This document shows positions 51,705 to 60,731 of a stretch of DNA of 64,000 bases, one piece after another. The notes below the pieces were generated by a model, which was not told the DNA's origin, made no database searches, and saw nothing but the letters and a program-made list of their open reading frames with translations. How positions within the stretch are numbered: position 1 is the stretch's first letter; the number at the start of each line of letters is the position of its first letter. The position numbers were made by a program, and so were the translations under genes. The stretch is from Verrucomicrobiaceae bacterium (lineage in GTDB: Bacteria > Verrucomicrobiota > Verrucomicrobiia > Verrucomicrobiales > Verrucomicrobiaceae): contig JADJPM010000001.1 in NCBI GenBank assembly GCA_016713245.1, positions 1,178,001 through 1,242,000 on the forward strand, given 5' to 3'.

Positions 51705-52412
51705 TCAATCGGCGGGGTTTTCCAGCAGGCGCTCGACATCGCGGGCGAGCTTCTTGGTCATGGTCTCGGTGATCTCGGGCTGCGGATGGAAGACGCTGTA
51801 GTAACCGCGAACGCGGCCCTGGCGGTCGAGGACGACGATGCGGAGATCGTGCTCGTAAAAATCGAGTGTGTTGAGGCGCTTCTCTTCGGGGATGAGGCGG
51901 GGCGCTTCGAGCTTCTGAGCCTGGGTGAGGTAATCCCACACGCCCTGCTGAGGGCCGGTGAGGAACCACCAGGGATCACCTGGCTTCACACCGATGCCCT
52001 CGGCGTAGCTTTGGAGGAAGCTGGCGGTGTCCCGCTCGGGTGCGAGGGCGAGCGAGAGCTGCTGGAAGTCGGGGTGGCTGCGGTGGGCTTCATTGAGCTT
52101 CCGCATCTCGGCGATGATGGCGGCGCAGCCGTGCGGGCAGACAGTGTACAGAGAGGCGCAGACGGTGACTTTGCCGACGAGGAGGTCTGGCAGCGTGCGG
52201 GGCTTTCCATCCCGCTCAGTGAGGGTGAGGCTGCCAGTCCAGGCGGGTGCCAAAACGGGCAGGGGAGGCTTCGGCAAGGTGCTGACGGCCATGCGGCCCA
52301 GATACAGAACCGCGACAAGAACTCCCACGATGCCGATGAGCATGCCGATCCAGCCTTTGCCGCCTGGGGAGGATGCCGCAGGCGGGGGAACGACCGGATC
52401 AGGTGAGCTCAT
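51705..52412 (-). CDS. SCO1/SenC-type copper chaperone
   Basis: A 235-residue, membrane-anchored, thioredoxin-fold protein facing the periplasm. The N-terminal membrane helix is WIGMLIGIVGVLVAVLYLG. The copper-binding motif CPHGC and the distal His in FYEHDLRIVVLD are present. SCO proteins insert copper into the CuA site of cytochrome c oxidase. No oxidase genes are in the window, but the upstream cytochrome c gene (six-base gap, same strand) supports a respiratory role. Confidence 0.88.
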   Translation of the reverse strand: MSSPDPVVPPPAASSPGGKGWIGMLIGIVGVLVAVLYLGRMAVSTLPKPPLPVLAPAWTGSLTLTERDGKPRTLPDLLVGKVTVCASLYTVCPHGCAAIIAEMRKLNEAHRSHPDFQQLSLALAPERDTASFLQSYAEGIGVKPGDPWWFLTGPQQGVWDYLTQAQKLEAPRLIPEEKRLNTLDFYEHDLRIVVLDRQGRVRGYYSVFHPQPEITETMTKKLARDVERLLENPAD

Positions 52413-52418
52413 GAGGGC

Positions 52419-53096
52419 TTACTCCGCAGGAACTTTGAGGAGTTCGGCCTCGGTCCACATGGCGGCGCGGGCTTTTTCAGCCTCGCGGATGGCCTTGACC
52501 TCTTCCGGGGTGACAGCGGAGGCACCGCCGCCGAACTCGGCCCGCACATAGGTGAGCACATCGGCGATCTGCGCATCGCTGAGGGCGGCACCCTGCGGCG
52601 GCATGAGCGGGGCGGGGGTGGTGAAGGGCACGCCATTGATCTGGACGGGGCCGGTGAGGCCGTGAAGCACGATGCGGATCATGCGGTCAGCCTTTTTCGC
52701 CTTCGCCCAATCCGAGCCGGCGAGCGGCGGGAACATGTTCGGGAGGCCCATGCCGGTCGGCTGATGGCAGGCAAAGCAGACCTGCATGTACACCGTCTTG
52801 CCACGCTCTTTCGAGGCCGAGGAGTCACCGCCAGCAGGGGCGGCAGCGGTCGGGGCGGGGGCGGGAGCAGAAGCCGTGGCGGCCGCAGGGGCTGCGGGAG
52901 CCGGGGCAGGTGCCGAAGCCGCAGCAACGGGCGCGGCCGCTTCTTTGGCGGGCTCCGCGGGTTTCGGCTGGAGGTTGCCGATGCCGTTGAAAGCAAAGGA
53001 GAGGGCAAAAGCGAGGGTGAAACCGGCAAGGCCGATCCCGAGGACGCGGTTGAAGAAGTTAAAGAACGACGGAGAGGACGAGGAGTCGGATTGCAT
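52419..53096 (-). CDS. Membrane-anchored class I cytochrome c
   Basis: A 225-residue protein with an N-terminal membrane anchor (VLGIGLAGFTLAFALSFAFN), a long Ala/Pro-rich spacer (about 45-95) and one haem-binding domain. CFACH, then NMFPPLAGSDW and the Met-containing PAPLMPPQG provide haem and axial ligands. It is probably a tethered electron carrier in respiration. It is cotranscribed with the SCO gene. It is divergent from sucA across 212 bases that contain a GCCTGA/TCAGGC hairpin (53225-53240). Confidence 0.88.
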   Translation of the reverse strand: MQSDSSSSPSFFNFFNRVLGIGLAGFTLAFALSFAFNGIGNLQPKPAEPAKEAAAPVAAASAPAPAPAAPAAATASAPAPAPTAAAPAGGDSSASKERGKTVYMQVCFACHQPTGMGLPNMFPPLAGSDWAKAKKADRMIRIVLHGLTGPVQINGVPFTTPAPLMPPQGAALSDAQIADVLTYVRAEFGGGASAVTPEEVKAIREAEKARAAMWTEAELLKVPAE

Positions 53097-53308
53097 GGAT
53101 GTCGATGAACGGGGAGTTGGGGGAAATCGAGCCTGTGACGATGCCCGCAGACCGCATTTCATCAATCAGAAAGCCGGTCTGAAAGGCTCATTCGCACGAT
53201 TTGAGCCTTCAGATTGCCAATCCAGCCTGAAAAATCAGGCGGTTACTGATTTGCAGAACCTTAAAACGAACGCATTCTCCCGCCCCCTTTCCCCCCGTAA
53301 AAGCCCCA

Positions 53309-56068
53309 ATGAGTGCCTCGCTCCCCTACCGCGCCAACGCGGACTTCCTTGAGTCGAAATACATCGACTGGAAAAAAGACCCTGCTTCCGTCGAGCCGCT
53401 GTGGTCGTCGTTCTTTGAAGGTTTCGAGCTCGGCATGGCCAAGCTGGCCGCTCAACCCGCGAAGGGTGCCGATGGCTCCGCGACGCTCTCGGAAAAAACG
53501 CTGAGCTTCCGCATGCGCGTGACGAACGCGATCCATCACTTCCGCGCTCTCGGACACACCGCCTCGCACCTCGATCCGCTCAGCACGCAGGGGCCGGACA
53601 TCGCGTCGCTCTCCCTCGCGGGTCTTGGTTTCACGGATGACGAACTCGAGGAAGACGTGCAGACGCACATGTTCCGCGGTGGTCAGCCGATGAAGCTCAA
53701 AACGATGCTCAGCGAGCTGCGCCGCATTTATTGTGGCAAAACCGGCTTCGAGTTCTGGCACATCAACAATCCCGAAATCCGCGCCTGGTTGCTTGATCGC
53801 ATCGAGGTCACCGAAGCGCCGAAACCGGCCGCGAAGGAGCAGGTGGATGCCTTGCGCTGGCTGTTGGAGGCCGAAAGCTTTGAGCGTTTCCTGCATCGCC
53901 GTTTCGTGGGGCAGAAGCGTTTCTCCGTGGAAGGCGGCGAGAGCATGCTCGTGGCCTTGGAGACCATTCTCGAAGGTCTTCCCGCCTCGGGCGGCAAAGA
54001 AATCGTCATGGGCATGGCCCACCGCGGCCGTTTGAGCGTGCTGGCGAATTTCCTGCGCAAGCCGCTGGAGTATCTCTTTTACGAGTTCAGCGAGAACTAC
54101 GTGCCAAACATGGTCAGCGGCGATGGCGATGTGAAGTATCACCTCGGCTTTGAAACCGTGCGCCAGACCAGCAGCGGCGATTCCGTCGGTGTGATGCTCG
54201 CGCCAAATCCGAGCCATCTCGAAGCCGTCGATCCTGTCGTGGAAGGCATGGCGCGTGCACGTCAGCGTGCGTTGGGCGATACGAAGGAGCGCAAGAAGGT
54301 CGTCCCGGTGCTCATCCATGGTGACGCCGCTTTTGCAGGCCAGGGTCTCGTCGCAGAAGTGCTGAATCTCTCGCAGCTGCCCGGCTACCGCACCGGCGGC
54401 ACGATCCACGTGATCGTGAACAACCAGATCGGCTTCACCACGATGCCGGAAGACGCTCGCTCGTCCCACTACTGCACCGACGTGGCGAAGATGATCGAAG
54501 CGCCGGTCTTCCATGTGAATGGCGACTGCCCGATGGAAGTCGTCCGCGCCGCAAAGCTCGCTCTGGAGTTCCGCCAAACCTTTGGCCGCGATGTCATCAT
54601 CGACATCGTTTGCTACCGCCGTCACGGTCACAATGAAACCGACGAGCCCGGCTTCACGCAGCCGAACATGGCCCGCAGCATCGCGCAGCATCCGTCCACC
54701 GCGACGCTGTTCCGTCTTGATCTCGCCAGCCAGGGCGTGCTCGACGAAGCTGGTGCCGCGGCGCTGCAACGGGAACTCGATGACGAACTCGAAGGCGGCA
54801 TCACCACGCTCGCCGAGAAGGACAAGTCCGCGAATGGCGGCAATCCTTTCGAAGGCAGCATGGCCATGCCGCAGCCTGCCTACGACTACACGCCCGTGAA
54901 GACCGGCGTGGAGATGAAGAAGCTCAAAATCGTCGCCGAGCGCCTGCTCGAAGTGCCGGAGAGCTTCAATATGCATCCCACCATCGCGAAACGCTTCCTC
55001 GCAGCTCGCAAAAAGGCCGTCGAGGCCGGTGAAGGCTTCGATTGGGCCTACGCCGAGTCGTTGGCCTTTGGCACGTTGCTCACGGAAGGCCACGGCGTTC
55101 GCCTCAGCGGCCAGGACGTGCGCCGCGGCACCTTCAGCCATCGTCACAGCGTGTTTTATGATTCCCAGACGCGTGAACGCCACATCCCGCTGAACAACCT
55201 GCAAGCCGAGCAAGGCCGCTACTGCGTTTATAACTCGCTCTTGTCCGAAGCAGCCGTTTTGGGCTTCGATTACGGCTACTCGCTGCTCGCCAGCAACCTC
55301 CTCGTCTGCTGGGAAGCGCAGTTTGGCGACTTCGTGAACGGTGCGCAGGTCATCATCGACCAGTTCATCGCCTCTGCCGAGAGCAAATGGCAGCGCCCCT
55401 CGCATGTGACGCTGCTTTTGCCGCACGGTTACGAAGGCCAGGGCCCCGAGCACTCCAGCGCCCGCATGGAGCGCTTCCTGCAGCTCTGCGCTGGTGGCAA
55501 CATGCAGGTGTGTAATTTCACCACGCCCGCGCAGTATTTCCACGCTCTGCGTCGTCAGCTGAAGCGCAGCACCCGCAAGCCCCTCGTCGTCATGACGCCG
55601 AAGAGCCTGCTGCGTCATCCGAAGTGCGTCAGCAAACTCGCCGACATGGCCGAAGGCACCACCTTCAAAGAAGTGCTCGACGACGAGCATCTCACCACCG
55701 CTCCCGAGCGTGTCACGCGCCTCATTTTGTGCTCCGGCAAGGTTTACTACGACCTCCTCGAATTCCGCGAAGAGCACAAAATCAAGAACGCCGCCATCAT
55801 CCGCATCGAGCAGCTCTACCCGCTGAACTACGAGATGCTCAAAGAGATCGTCGCCAAGTATCCTCGTGCGCAGAAGAAGTGGATCTGGTGCCAGGAAGAA
55901 CCCCGCAACATGGGCGCCTTCTACTACATCCGCCCGCGCCTCGAAGAGCTGAGCAATCACAAACTCCGCTACGCCGGCCGCGAACGCTCCTCCAGCCCCG
56001 CCGCAGGCTCCAAGGCCATCCACAGCCTCGAACAGGACAAACTGGTCGAGGACGCCTTCAGCGTTTGA
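53309..56068 (+). CDS. sucA: 2-oxoglutarate dehydrogenase E1 component
   Basis: A 919-residue thiamine-diphosphate enzyme that decarboxylates 2-oxoglutarate in the TCA cycle. Conserved segments include MAHRGRLSVLANFLRKPLEY, HLGFETVRQTSSGDSVGVML, HVNGDCPMEVVRAAKLALEF and YRRHGHNETDEPGFTQPNMA, with the pyrimidine-domain segment HGYEGQGPEHSSARMERFLQ. It begins with the usual N-terminal helix (NADFLESKYIDWKKDPASVE) that binds E2. It is followed after 76 bases by sucB; lpd (E3) is not in the window. Confidence 0.97.
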   Translation: MSASLPYRANADFLESKYIDWKKDPASVEPLWSSFFEGFELGMAKLAAQPAKGADGSATLSEKTLSFRMRVTNAIHHFRALGHTASHLDPLSTQGPDIASLSLAGLGFTDDELEEDVQTHMFRGGQPMKLKTMLSELRRIYCGKTGFEFWHINNPEIRAWLLDRIEVTEAPKPAAKEQVDALRWLLEAESFERFLHRRFVGQKRFSVEGGESMLVALETILEGLPASGGKEIVMGMAHRGRLSVLANFLRKPLEYLFYEFSENYVPNMVSGDGDVKYHLGFETVRQTSSGDSVGVMLAPNPSHLEAVDPVVEGMARARQRALGDTKERKKVVPVLIHGDAAFAGQGLVAEVLNLSQLPGYRTGGTIHVIVNNQIGFTTMPEDARSSHYCTDVAKMIEAPVFHVNGDCPMEVVRAAKLALEFRQTFGRDVIIDIVCYRRHGHNETDEPGFTQPNMARSIAQHPSTATLFRLDLASQGVLDEAGAAALQRELDDELEGGITTLAEKDKSANGGNPFEGSMAMPQPAYDYTPVKTGVEMKKLKIVAERLLEVPESFNMHPTIAKRFLAARKKAVEAGEGFDWAYAESLAFGTLLTEGHGVRLSGQDVRRGTFSHRHSVFYDSQTRERHIPLNNLQAEQGRYCVYNSLLSEAAVLGFDYGYSLLASNLLVCWEAQFGDFVNGAQVIIDQFIASAESKWQRPSHVTLLLPHGYEGQGPEHSSARMERFLQLCAGGNMQVCNFTTPAQYFHALRRQLKRSTRKPLVVMTPKSLLRHPKCVSKLADMAEGTTFKEVLDDEHLTTAPERVTRLILCSGKVYYDLLEFREEHKIKNAAIIRIEQLYPLNYEMLKEIVAKYPRAQKKWIWCQEEPRNMGAFYYIRPRLEELSNHKLRYAGRERSSSPAAGSKAIHSLEQDKLVEDAFSV

Positions 56069-56080
56069 TTCCTGATTCAT

Positions 56081-56118
56081 CTCAACAACGTCAATTCGGT
56101 CAATCCAGTCAATCAGGT
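56081..56118. repeat. Nonanucleotide repeat in the sucA-sucB gap
   Basis: Adjacent 9-base units ctcaacaac, gtcaattcg, gtcaatcca, gtcaatcag, then gtc. Three units share GTCAAT. The spacing matches the 9-base period of the repeats at 15231-15275 and 18543-18578. Confidence 0.65.
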
Positions 56119-56144
56119 CCGCCAAACACCCTTTCTCGCAAACC

Positions 56145-57239
56145 ATGTCCGACATCAAAATCCCCGCACTCGGCGAATCCGTCACCGGAGGCCAGATCGC
56201 CAAATGGCACTTCAAAAACGGCGACTTCGTCAAAGTCGGCGACATCCTCCTCACGCTCGAAACCGACAAAGTGGCCGCTGAAGTCACCGCCGAGGCCTCA
56301 GGCACGCTGAGCATCGCCAAGCAGCCCGGCGACGATGTCGTCATCGGCGATGTCGTCGGCCAAATCGCCGAAGGAGCCGCTCCCGCGGTCGAAAAAGCCC
56401 CTGAAGCGCCGAAACCGGCTCCAGCGGCCGCTCCCGCTCCGAAAGCCGAGGAGAAGCCCACCAACATCACCGAGTTTAAAGTCGTTCCGAAGCCCGAACC
56501 CGCTCCAGAACCCGCCGCGAAGCCCGCGCCTTCCCCCGAAGGCCGCATCACGCGGAAGAAGATGACCCCGCTGCGCAAAAAGATCGCCGACCAGCTCGTC
56601 ACCGCTCAAAAAACCGCCGCGATCCTCACCACCTTCAACGAGTGCGACATGTCCAACGTCATGGCGCTGCGCAGCAAGCTCCAGGATGCCTTCGTCGCCA
56701 AAAACGGCGTCAAACTCGGCTTCATGAGCTTCTTCATCAAAGCCGTCGTCGAATCCCTCAAAGCCGTCCCGCAGATCAACGTCCGCGTCGAAGGCGATGA
56801 AATCGTCCACCAACACTACTACGACATTGGCGTCGCCGTCGGCACCGAGCGCGGCCTTATCGTTCCCGTGCTGCGCGATGCCGATCAGAAATCCTTCGCC
56901 GAACTCGAGCAAGACATCCTCGGTTACGCCAAAAAAGCCAAAGACGGCAAACTCCAGGTCTCCGACCTCACCGGCGGCGTCTTCACCATCTCCAACGGTG
57001 GCGTTTACGGCTCTCTCCTGAGCACCCCGATCATCAACCCGCCTCAAAGCGCCATCCTCGGCATGCACAGCATCCAGCAGCGCCCCGTGGCCGTCGATGG
57101 CCAAGTGGTGATCCGCCCGATGATGAACCTCGCCCTCAGCTACGACCACCGCGTCGTCGATGGCAAAGAAGCCGTCACCTTCCTCATCCGCGTGAAGGAC
57201 TGCATCGAAAACCCCGCCCGCATGCTGGTAGGGGCTTAG
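56145..57239 (+). CDS. sucB: Dihydrolipoyl succinyltransferase (2-oxoglutarate dehydrogenase E2)
   Basis: A 364-residue E2 that forms succinyl-CoA. The N-terminal lipoyl domain carries Lys42 in LETDKVAAEVTAEASG. An Ala/Pro/Lys-rich linker (about 78-135) is followed directly by the catalytic domain, with active-site His335 and Asp339 in SYDHRVVDGKEAV. The E3/E1-binding (PSBD) domain is not recognisable; only EGRITRKKMTPLRKK remains where it would end, and the protein is about 40 residues shorter than E. coli SucB. The stop overlaps the stop of the convergent kinase gene by three bases. Confidence 0.95.
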   Translation: MSDIKIPALGESVTGGQIAKWHFKNGDFVKVGDILLTLETDKVAAEVTAEASGTLSIAKQPGDDVVIGDVVGQIAEGAAPAVEKAPEAPKPAPAAAPAPKAEEKPTNITEFKVVPKPEPAPEPAAKPAPSPEGRITRKKMTPLRKKIADQLVTAQKTAAILTTFNECDMSNVMALRSKLQDAFVAKNGVKLGFMSFFIKAVVESLKAVPQINVRVEGDEIVHQHYYDIGVAVGTERGLIVPVLRDADQKSFAELEQDILGYAKKAKDGKLQVSDLTGGVFTISNGGVYGSLLSTPIINPPQSAILGMHSIQQRPVAVDGQVVIRPMMNLALSYDHRVVDGKEAVTFLIRVKDCIENPARMLVGA

Positions 57240-60200
57240 TTCTTCAAAAACTCCAGCCGCCCCTTCGAGTAGCTGTGCGGCAGGTCCGCACCGGCTTTCG
57301 TGCTGAGTTGCGTGGCAGGCAGCACCTCGATGACGCGGTTTGGGCCGGTTTGCGGGGTGTTGGAGCAGTCCTGCACATACAGCGTGGCCTTCACTGGCTT
57401 CACCGTGAGCAGCTTTTCCTCGGCGGGACCGAAGGTGCATTTTTCAAAGACGCAGTTCTGGGTCGCCAAGGCAAAACTCTCCGGCACGCGGCAGTTCACG
57501 AAGCGGCAGTTCGTGATGCGCAGCCACTCCATCGCGACCTCCGCCGCCGCGTCGGCCTTGTAGCTGATGGGGATGAGGTCCGCGTCGTAGAGCGTGCAAC
57601 CTTCGAGCTTCATGCCCACGTCTCCGACCTTCCAGTTCTGCATGAACGAACCGCTGAGGACGCAATTGGTGAAGCTCCATTTGCTGCTGAAGTAGGCGAT
57701 GTACCAGCCGCCTTCTTTGGCAAAGGAGCAGTCCTGAAACAGGCTGTCACGCGCCTCGAGGCTGCCCTGCAGGTCCGCCGTGATCCGCACATCTCGAAAA
57801 TGCCCGCCCGCCGCCTTCCACGAGCCTTCCAGCAAATGAAAACGCACGCCCTCCATCCTCATGCCCGGCAGGCTCGTGACCTCCCCGCGAATCTCGTCCG
57901 ATTGCTTGTCCGTGCCTTTGCCTCTGGCACCGATCTCGATGCGGCGGAAGGGGCGGTAGGTGCCAGCGGGGATGGTGAGCTTGCCCGTCCATGGCTCGGC
58001 CTTGAGCAGAGGCTCCCGCATCTCCGGCGCGGTGCTCACCTTATCCTCCAGCGCCTTTAGGCTGCCGGCGCGGACCTGGAGGGATTTCAAGGTCACGGTG
58101 GAGTTGGTGGGATAGACCTCGACGGGCTTGCTCACCTTCGAGTAGTCACCGAAATGGATCATGCGCTGCTCGCCATTCACACTGATGGATTGGAAATGCG
58201 GCATTAGGCGCCAGCGGATGGTGACGAACTCATTTGCTGGGATGCGGCCCTTCCCATGCACATGCCGTGCGCCGCCGGGGTCATTGTCCATGTAGAGCAT
58301 GTTCTCATCACGGTCCCAGTTGAAGATGACCTGCTTTGCCGCATGGGCCATGCGCAGATTCGATGTGTCCGTCTTCGCCACGAGGGTGAACTCCACCGGG
58401 GGCGAATACATCTCCGGTGAGGTAAACCGCTCATCGCCTTTCAAAACGATCTCCTGACCTTCCGGCACGAGTTCCAAAGCCTCATCGAGCAGCTCGCGGC
58501 GGTCCTCCGGCAGCCTGGCGAGCTTTTCGGCGGCCAGCTTGGCATCCTCCGTGCGGCCCGCTTGAGTCCACGCGGCCTGCTCCGCCTTCAAGACCTCGGC
58601 ATACTTGAGGAAGAGGTTGATGACGCCATTCCGCCGCTCCGTCTCCAAAGGTTTCAAGCTCGTGCGATAGGTGCCGCGAAGGTTTTTGAGCATGCCCGGC
58701 AGATCGTCATCCACCGCAGGCAAAGGCTCTCCCGCCTCGATGCGCTGCCGCTCCTCCCGCAAGGCCGGCGCTTCGGATGAGGCGGTGGCGATGGACCGGT
58801 CCAAAGCCGCGAGGTACTTCGTGTTCAGGTCCGCAAAGGCCGTGCGGAATTTGGCCAGCGCCTCACGCTCCAGCGCCGCTCGAAACGCCGTCTCCAGCTC
58901 ACGCAGGCGCTTGCTGCCTTCGGTTTCCACCACGGGAACGGGCGGTGGCATCGTCACGGAGGATGGCGGTGATTGGGGAAGGCTGTCCCACTCGATCACG
59001 ATGGCCCGCTTGGCGGTGTAATAGCCATTGCCCCAAGCAGCCTCTTTGTCTGAGACCGCGGTCACCTTCAAAGCGTAAAGCTCTTTGTCGGCGTCCCTGT
59101 CCGCCTCCGATGGGTCCTTCCAGTTTCGGAAGGCAAACGGCTCGCCGGTGACCCAGCTCCACACACCCTTCACCCGCTTCGCGCCGATGGTCGTCATGCG
59201 GCTGGGCATCTTCATGATGAAAGGCGCAAGCGTCTGGTCCATCCACGCCTGCTCCTCCTTGCTCGTGATCGTCAGAAGATGGGCACCCAACTCTTCCGCG
59301 TGCTTTTGTCCCGCCTCAAAATTCATCTCCTCCGGCACCACCTGATAAAAATGCCCCGCATGACTCAAAACTGGCAGCGAAGAGAGCGGGCTGCCCTTCG
59401 GCGCACCGGCAACGCTCAGCACGGGCTTTTCCGGTTTCGCGATCGACTCCGGCTTTTTCGGCTCGGGAACCTTCTCGGGGGCTTTGACGGGCGTTTTGAC
59501 CTCTTCGGCGATTTTTGGCTCTCCAGCAGGCTTTAGAAGGAACCAAGCCACGGCACTGGCGATGACCAAAACGGCCGCGATAAGACCCCATGGAGCTCTT
59601 TTCGGCGGTGGTGGTGGGGGAGCGGCACGCTGACGCGGCGGCATCTGGCGTGCGGCAGGCTTTGGCTGCTCCTTCACCTCTGGCACCGTGAGGATGCGGT
59701 CGAGATCCTGGCGGATTTCGCGGCTGCTCTGATAGCGATTCGCCACGTCGTGCTCCATCGCCTTGCGGATGATGGCATCAAAGCGGCGGTCACAGCCAGT
59801 CTTCTGGCTCGGCAGCTCGAAGAAGCCACGCGGGATGGCTCCGGTGAGCATGTTGTAGAGCATCACACCCACCGCGTAGAGATCAGCCCGGCCATCCACG
59901 ATCATGTCGAGTGCCAGTGACTCGGGGGCCACATAGTCCGGCGTGCCCATGGCCATGCCGGTGCGGGTGAGGCCGCTGGTCATCGCCGGATCATGCATGC
60001 GGGCGAGGCCAAAATCCGCCACCTTCACCGCACCCTCCATGTTGATCAAAATGTTGGCCGGCTTGATGTCGCGATGGATCACGCCGTGCTCGTGGGCATA
60101 GGCCAGCGCATCGCAAACATGTGCCGTGATTGCCAGCGCATGCTCGGGAGGCAGGCGGCCCTGGTTTTGGACCATCTTCGCCACATCGGTGCCGTCGATG

Positions 60201-60523
60201 TATTCCATCACGAAGTACAGCAGGCCGTCCGCGGTGGTGCCGAAGTCATACACAGCCACAATGGCCGGGTGATTGAGCTTCGCCATGGTGCGGGCCTCGT
60301 TCTTGAACCGCTCGATGAATTCCGCCTCGTCCTCCGCCGCTTCGGGCGGCAGCACTTTCACCGCCACGGAGCGGTCCAGCGAGGTCTGGCGTGCCTTGTA
60401 AACCGCCCCCATGCCACCACAGCCCAGCAGCGACCATTCGTCATACTGCGGCAGCATGGCCTGCATGTGCTCCGGTGCAGGCGGAGACCATCGCTGACCG
60501 GAAGGACGTGGAGTGTCACTCAT
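57236..60523 (-). CDS. Ser/Thr protein kinase fused to a C-type-lectin-like domain and a possible beta-helix tail
   Basis: A 1095-residue membrane kinase. The kinase domain (about 30-285) has the Gly loop LGCGGMGAVYKA, Lys56 (VAVKVL), HRDIKPANI and DFGLAR. A Pro-rich stretch and one membrane helix (LIAAVLVIASAVAWFLL, about 330) lead to a C-type-lectin-like domain at about 395-520, where AGHFYQVVPEEMNFEAGQKH, GAHLLTITSKEEQAW and the WVTG segment fit the fold. A long helical region follows, then a C-terminal part (about 850-1095) of short repeated strand-turns that may be a beta-helix. The start is MSDTPRPSGQRWSPPAP. Confidence 0.9.
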   Translation of the reverse strand: MSDTPRPSGQRWSPPAPEHMQAMLPQYDEWSLLGCGGMGAVYKARQTSLDRSVAVKVLPPEAAEDEAEFIERFKNEARTMAKLNHPAIVAVYDFGTTADGLLYFVMEYIDGTDVAKMVQNQGRLPPEHALAITAHVCDALAYAHEHGVIHRDIKPANILINMEGAVKVADFGLARMHDPAMTSGLTRTGMAMGTPDYVAPESLALDMIVDGRADLYAVGVMLYNMLTGAIPRGFFELPSQKTGCDRRFDAIIRKAMEHDVANRYQSSREIRQDLDRILTVPEVKEQPKPAARQMPPRQRAAPPPPPPKRAPWGLIAAVLVIASAVAWFLLKPAGEPKIAEEVKTPVKAPEKVPEPKKPESIAKPEKPVLSVAGAPKGSPLSSLPVLSHAGHFYQVVPEEMNFEAGQKHAEELGAHLLTITSKEEQAWMDQTLAPFIMKMPSRMTTIGAKRVKGVWSWVTGEPFAFRNWKDPSEADRDADKELYALKVTAVSDKEAAWGNGYYTAKRAIVIEWDSLPQSPPSSVTMPPPVPVVETEGSKRLRELETAFRAALEREALAKFRTAFADLNTKYLAALDRSIATASSEAPALREERQRIEAGEPLPAVDDDLPGMLKNLRGTYRTSLKPLETERRNGVINLFLKYAEVLKAEQAAWTQAGRTEDAKLAAEKLARLPEDRRELLDEALELVPEGQEIVLKGDERFTSPEMYSPPVEFTLVAKTDTSNLRMAHAAKQVIFNWDRDENMLYMDNDPGGARHVHGKGRIPANEFVTIRWRLMPHFQSISVNGEQRMIHFGDYSKVSKPVEVYPTNSTVTLKSLQVRAGSLKALEDKVSTAPEMREPLLKAEPWTGKLTIPAGTYRPFRRIEIGARGKGTDKQSDEIRGEVTSLPGMRMEGVRFHLLEGSWKAAGGHFRDVRITADLQGSLEARDSLFQDCSFAKEGGWYIAYFSSKWSFTNCVLSGSFMQNWKVGDVGMKLEGCTLYDADLIPISYKADAAAEVAMEWLRITNCRFVNCRVPESFALATQNCVFEKCTFGPAEEKLLTVKPVKATLYVQDCSNTPQTGPNRVIEVLPATQLSTKAGADLPHSYSKGRLEFLKN

Positions 60524-60543
60524 GGTGGGGGGTGGAGTGAGAT

Positions 60544-60620
60544 TGGTCGGGCTGGCGGGATTCGAACCCACGACCTCTTCGTCCCGAACGAAGCGCTCTA
60601 CCAGGCTGAGCCACAGCCCG
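60544..60620 (-). tRNA. tRNA-Pro (anticodon CGG)
   Basis: A complete cloverleaf on the minus strand. The 7-bp acceptor stem is CGGGCTG/CAGCCCG, with C1-G72 as usual in bacterial tRNA-Pro. The D stem is GCTC/GAGC. The anticodon arm is CTTCG-TTCGGGA-CGAAG, giving anticodon CGG (codon CCG). The T arm reads GTGGGTTCGAATCCCGC. The discriminator is A and the CCA is encoded. The gene lies just upstream of the lectin-kinase gene start. Confidence 0.97.
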
Positions 60621-60731
60621 CCGTTTGGTCATTGCTGACGAAATCTGCGGAAGTCACACGACGGTTTCGCCGTGTGCGGGGCCGATTTGTAACCTTTCAG
60701 TGCGGTGGCGCAAGCTGGAAGATAACGCCGC

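Noticed and set aside
48789..52406. Very long open frame on the plus strand across the unknown secreted protein, protease and SCO genes
   Set aside because: It is the antisense of three well-supported minus-strand genes with signal peptides and active-site motifs. High GC leaves few stops in that frame, and the translation is low-complexity without any domain.
53261..56602. Open frame of over 1100 codons on the minus strand opposite sucA
   Set aside because: sucA is unmistakable on the plus strand over this interval. The minus-strand translation has no family features.
60544..60620. tRNA-Pro as an integration site
   Set aside because: No integrase or partial tRNA duplicate is adjacent, and the flanking genes are ordinary chromosomal ones.
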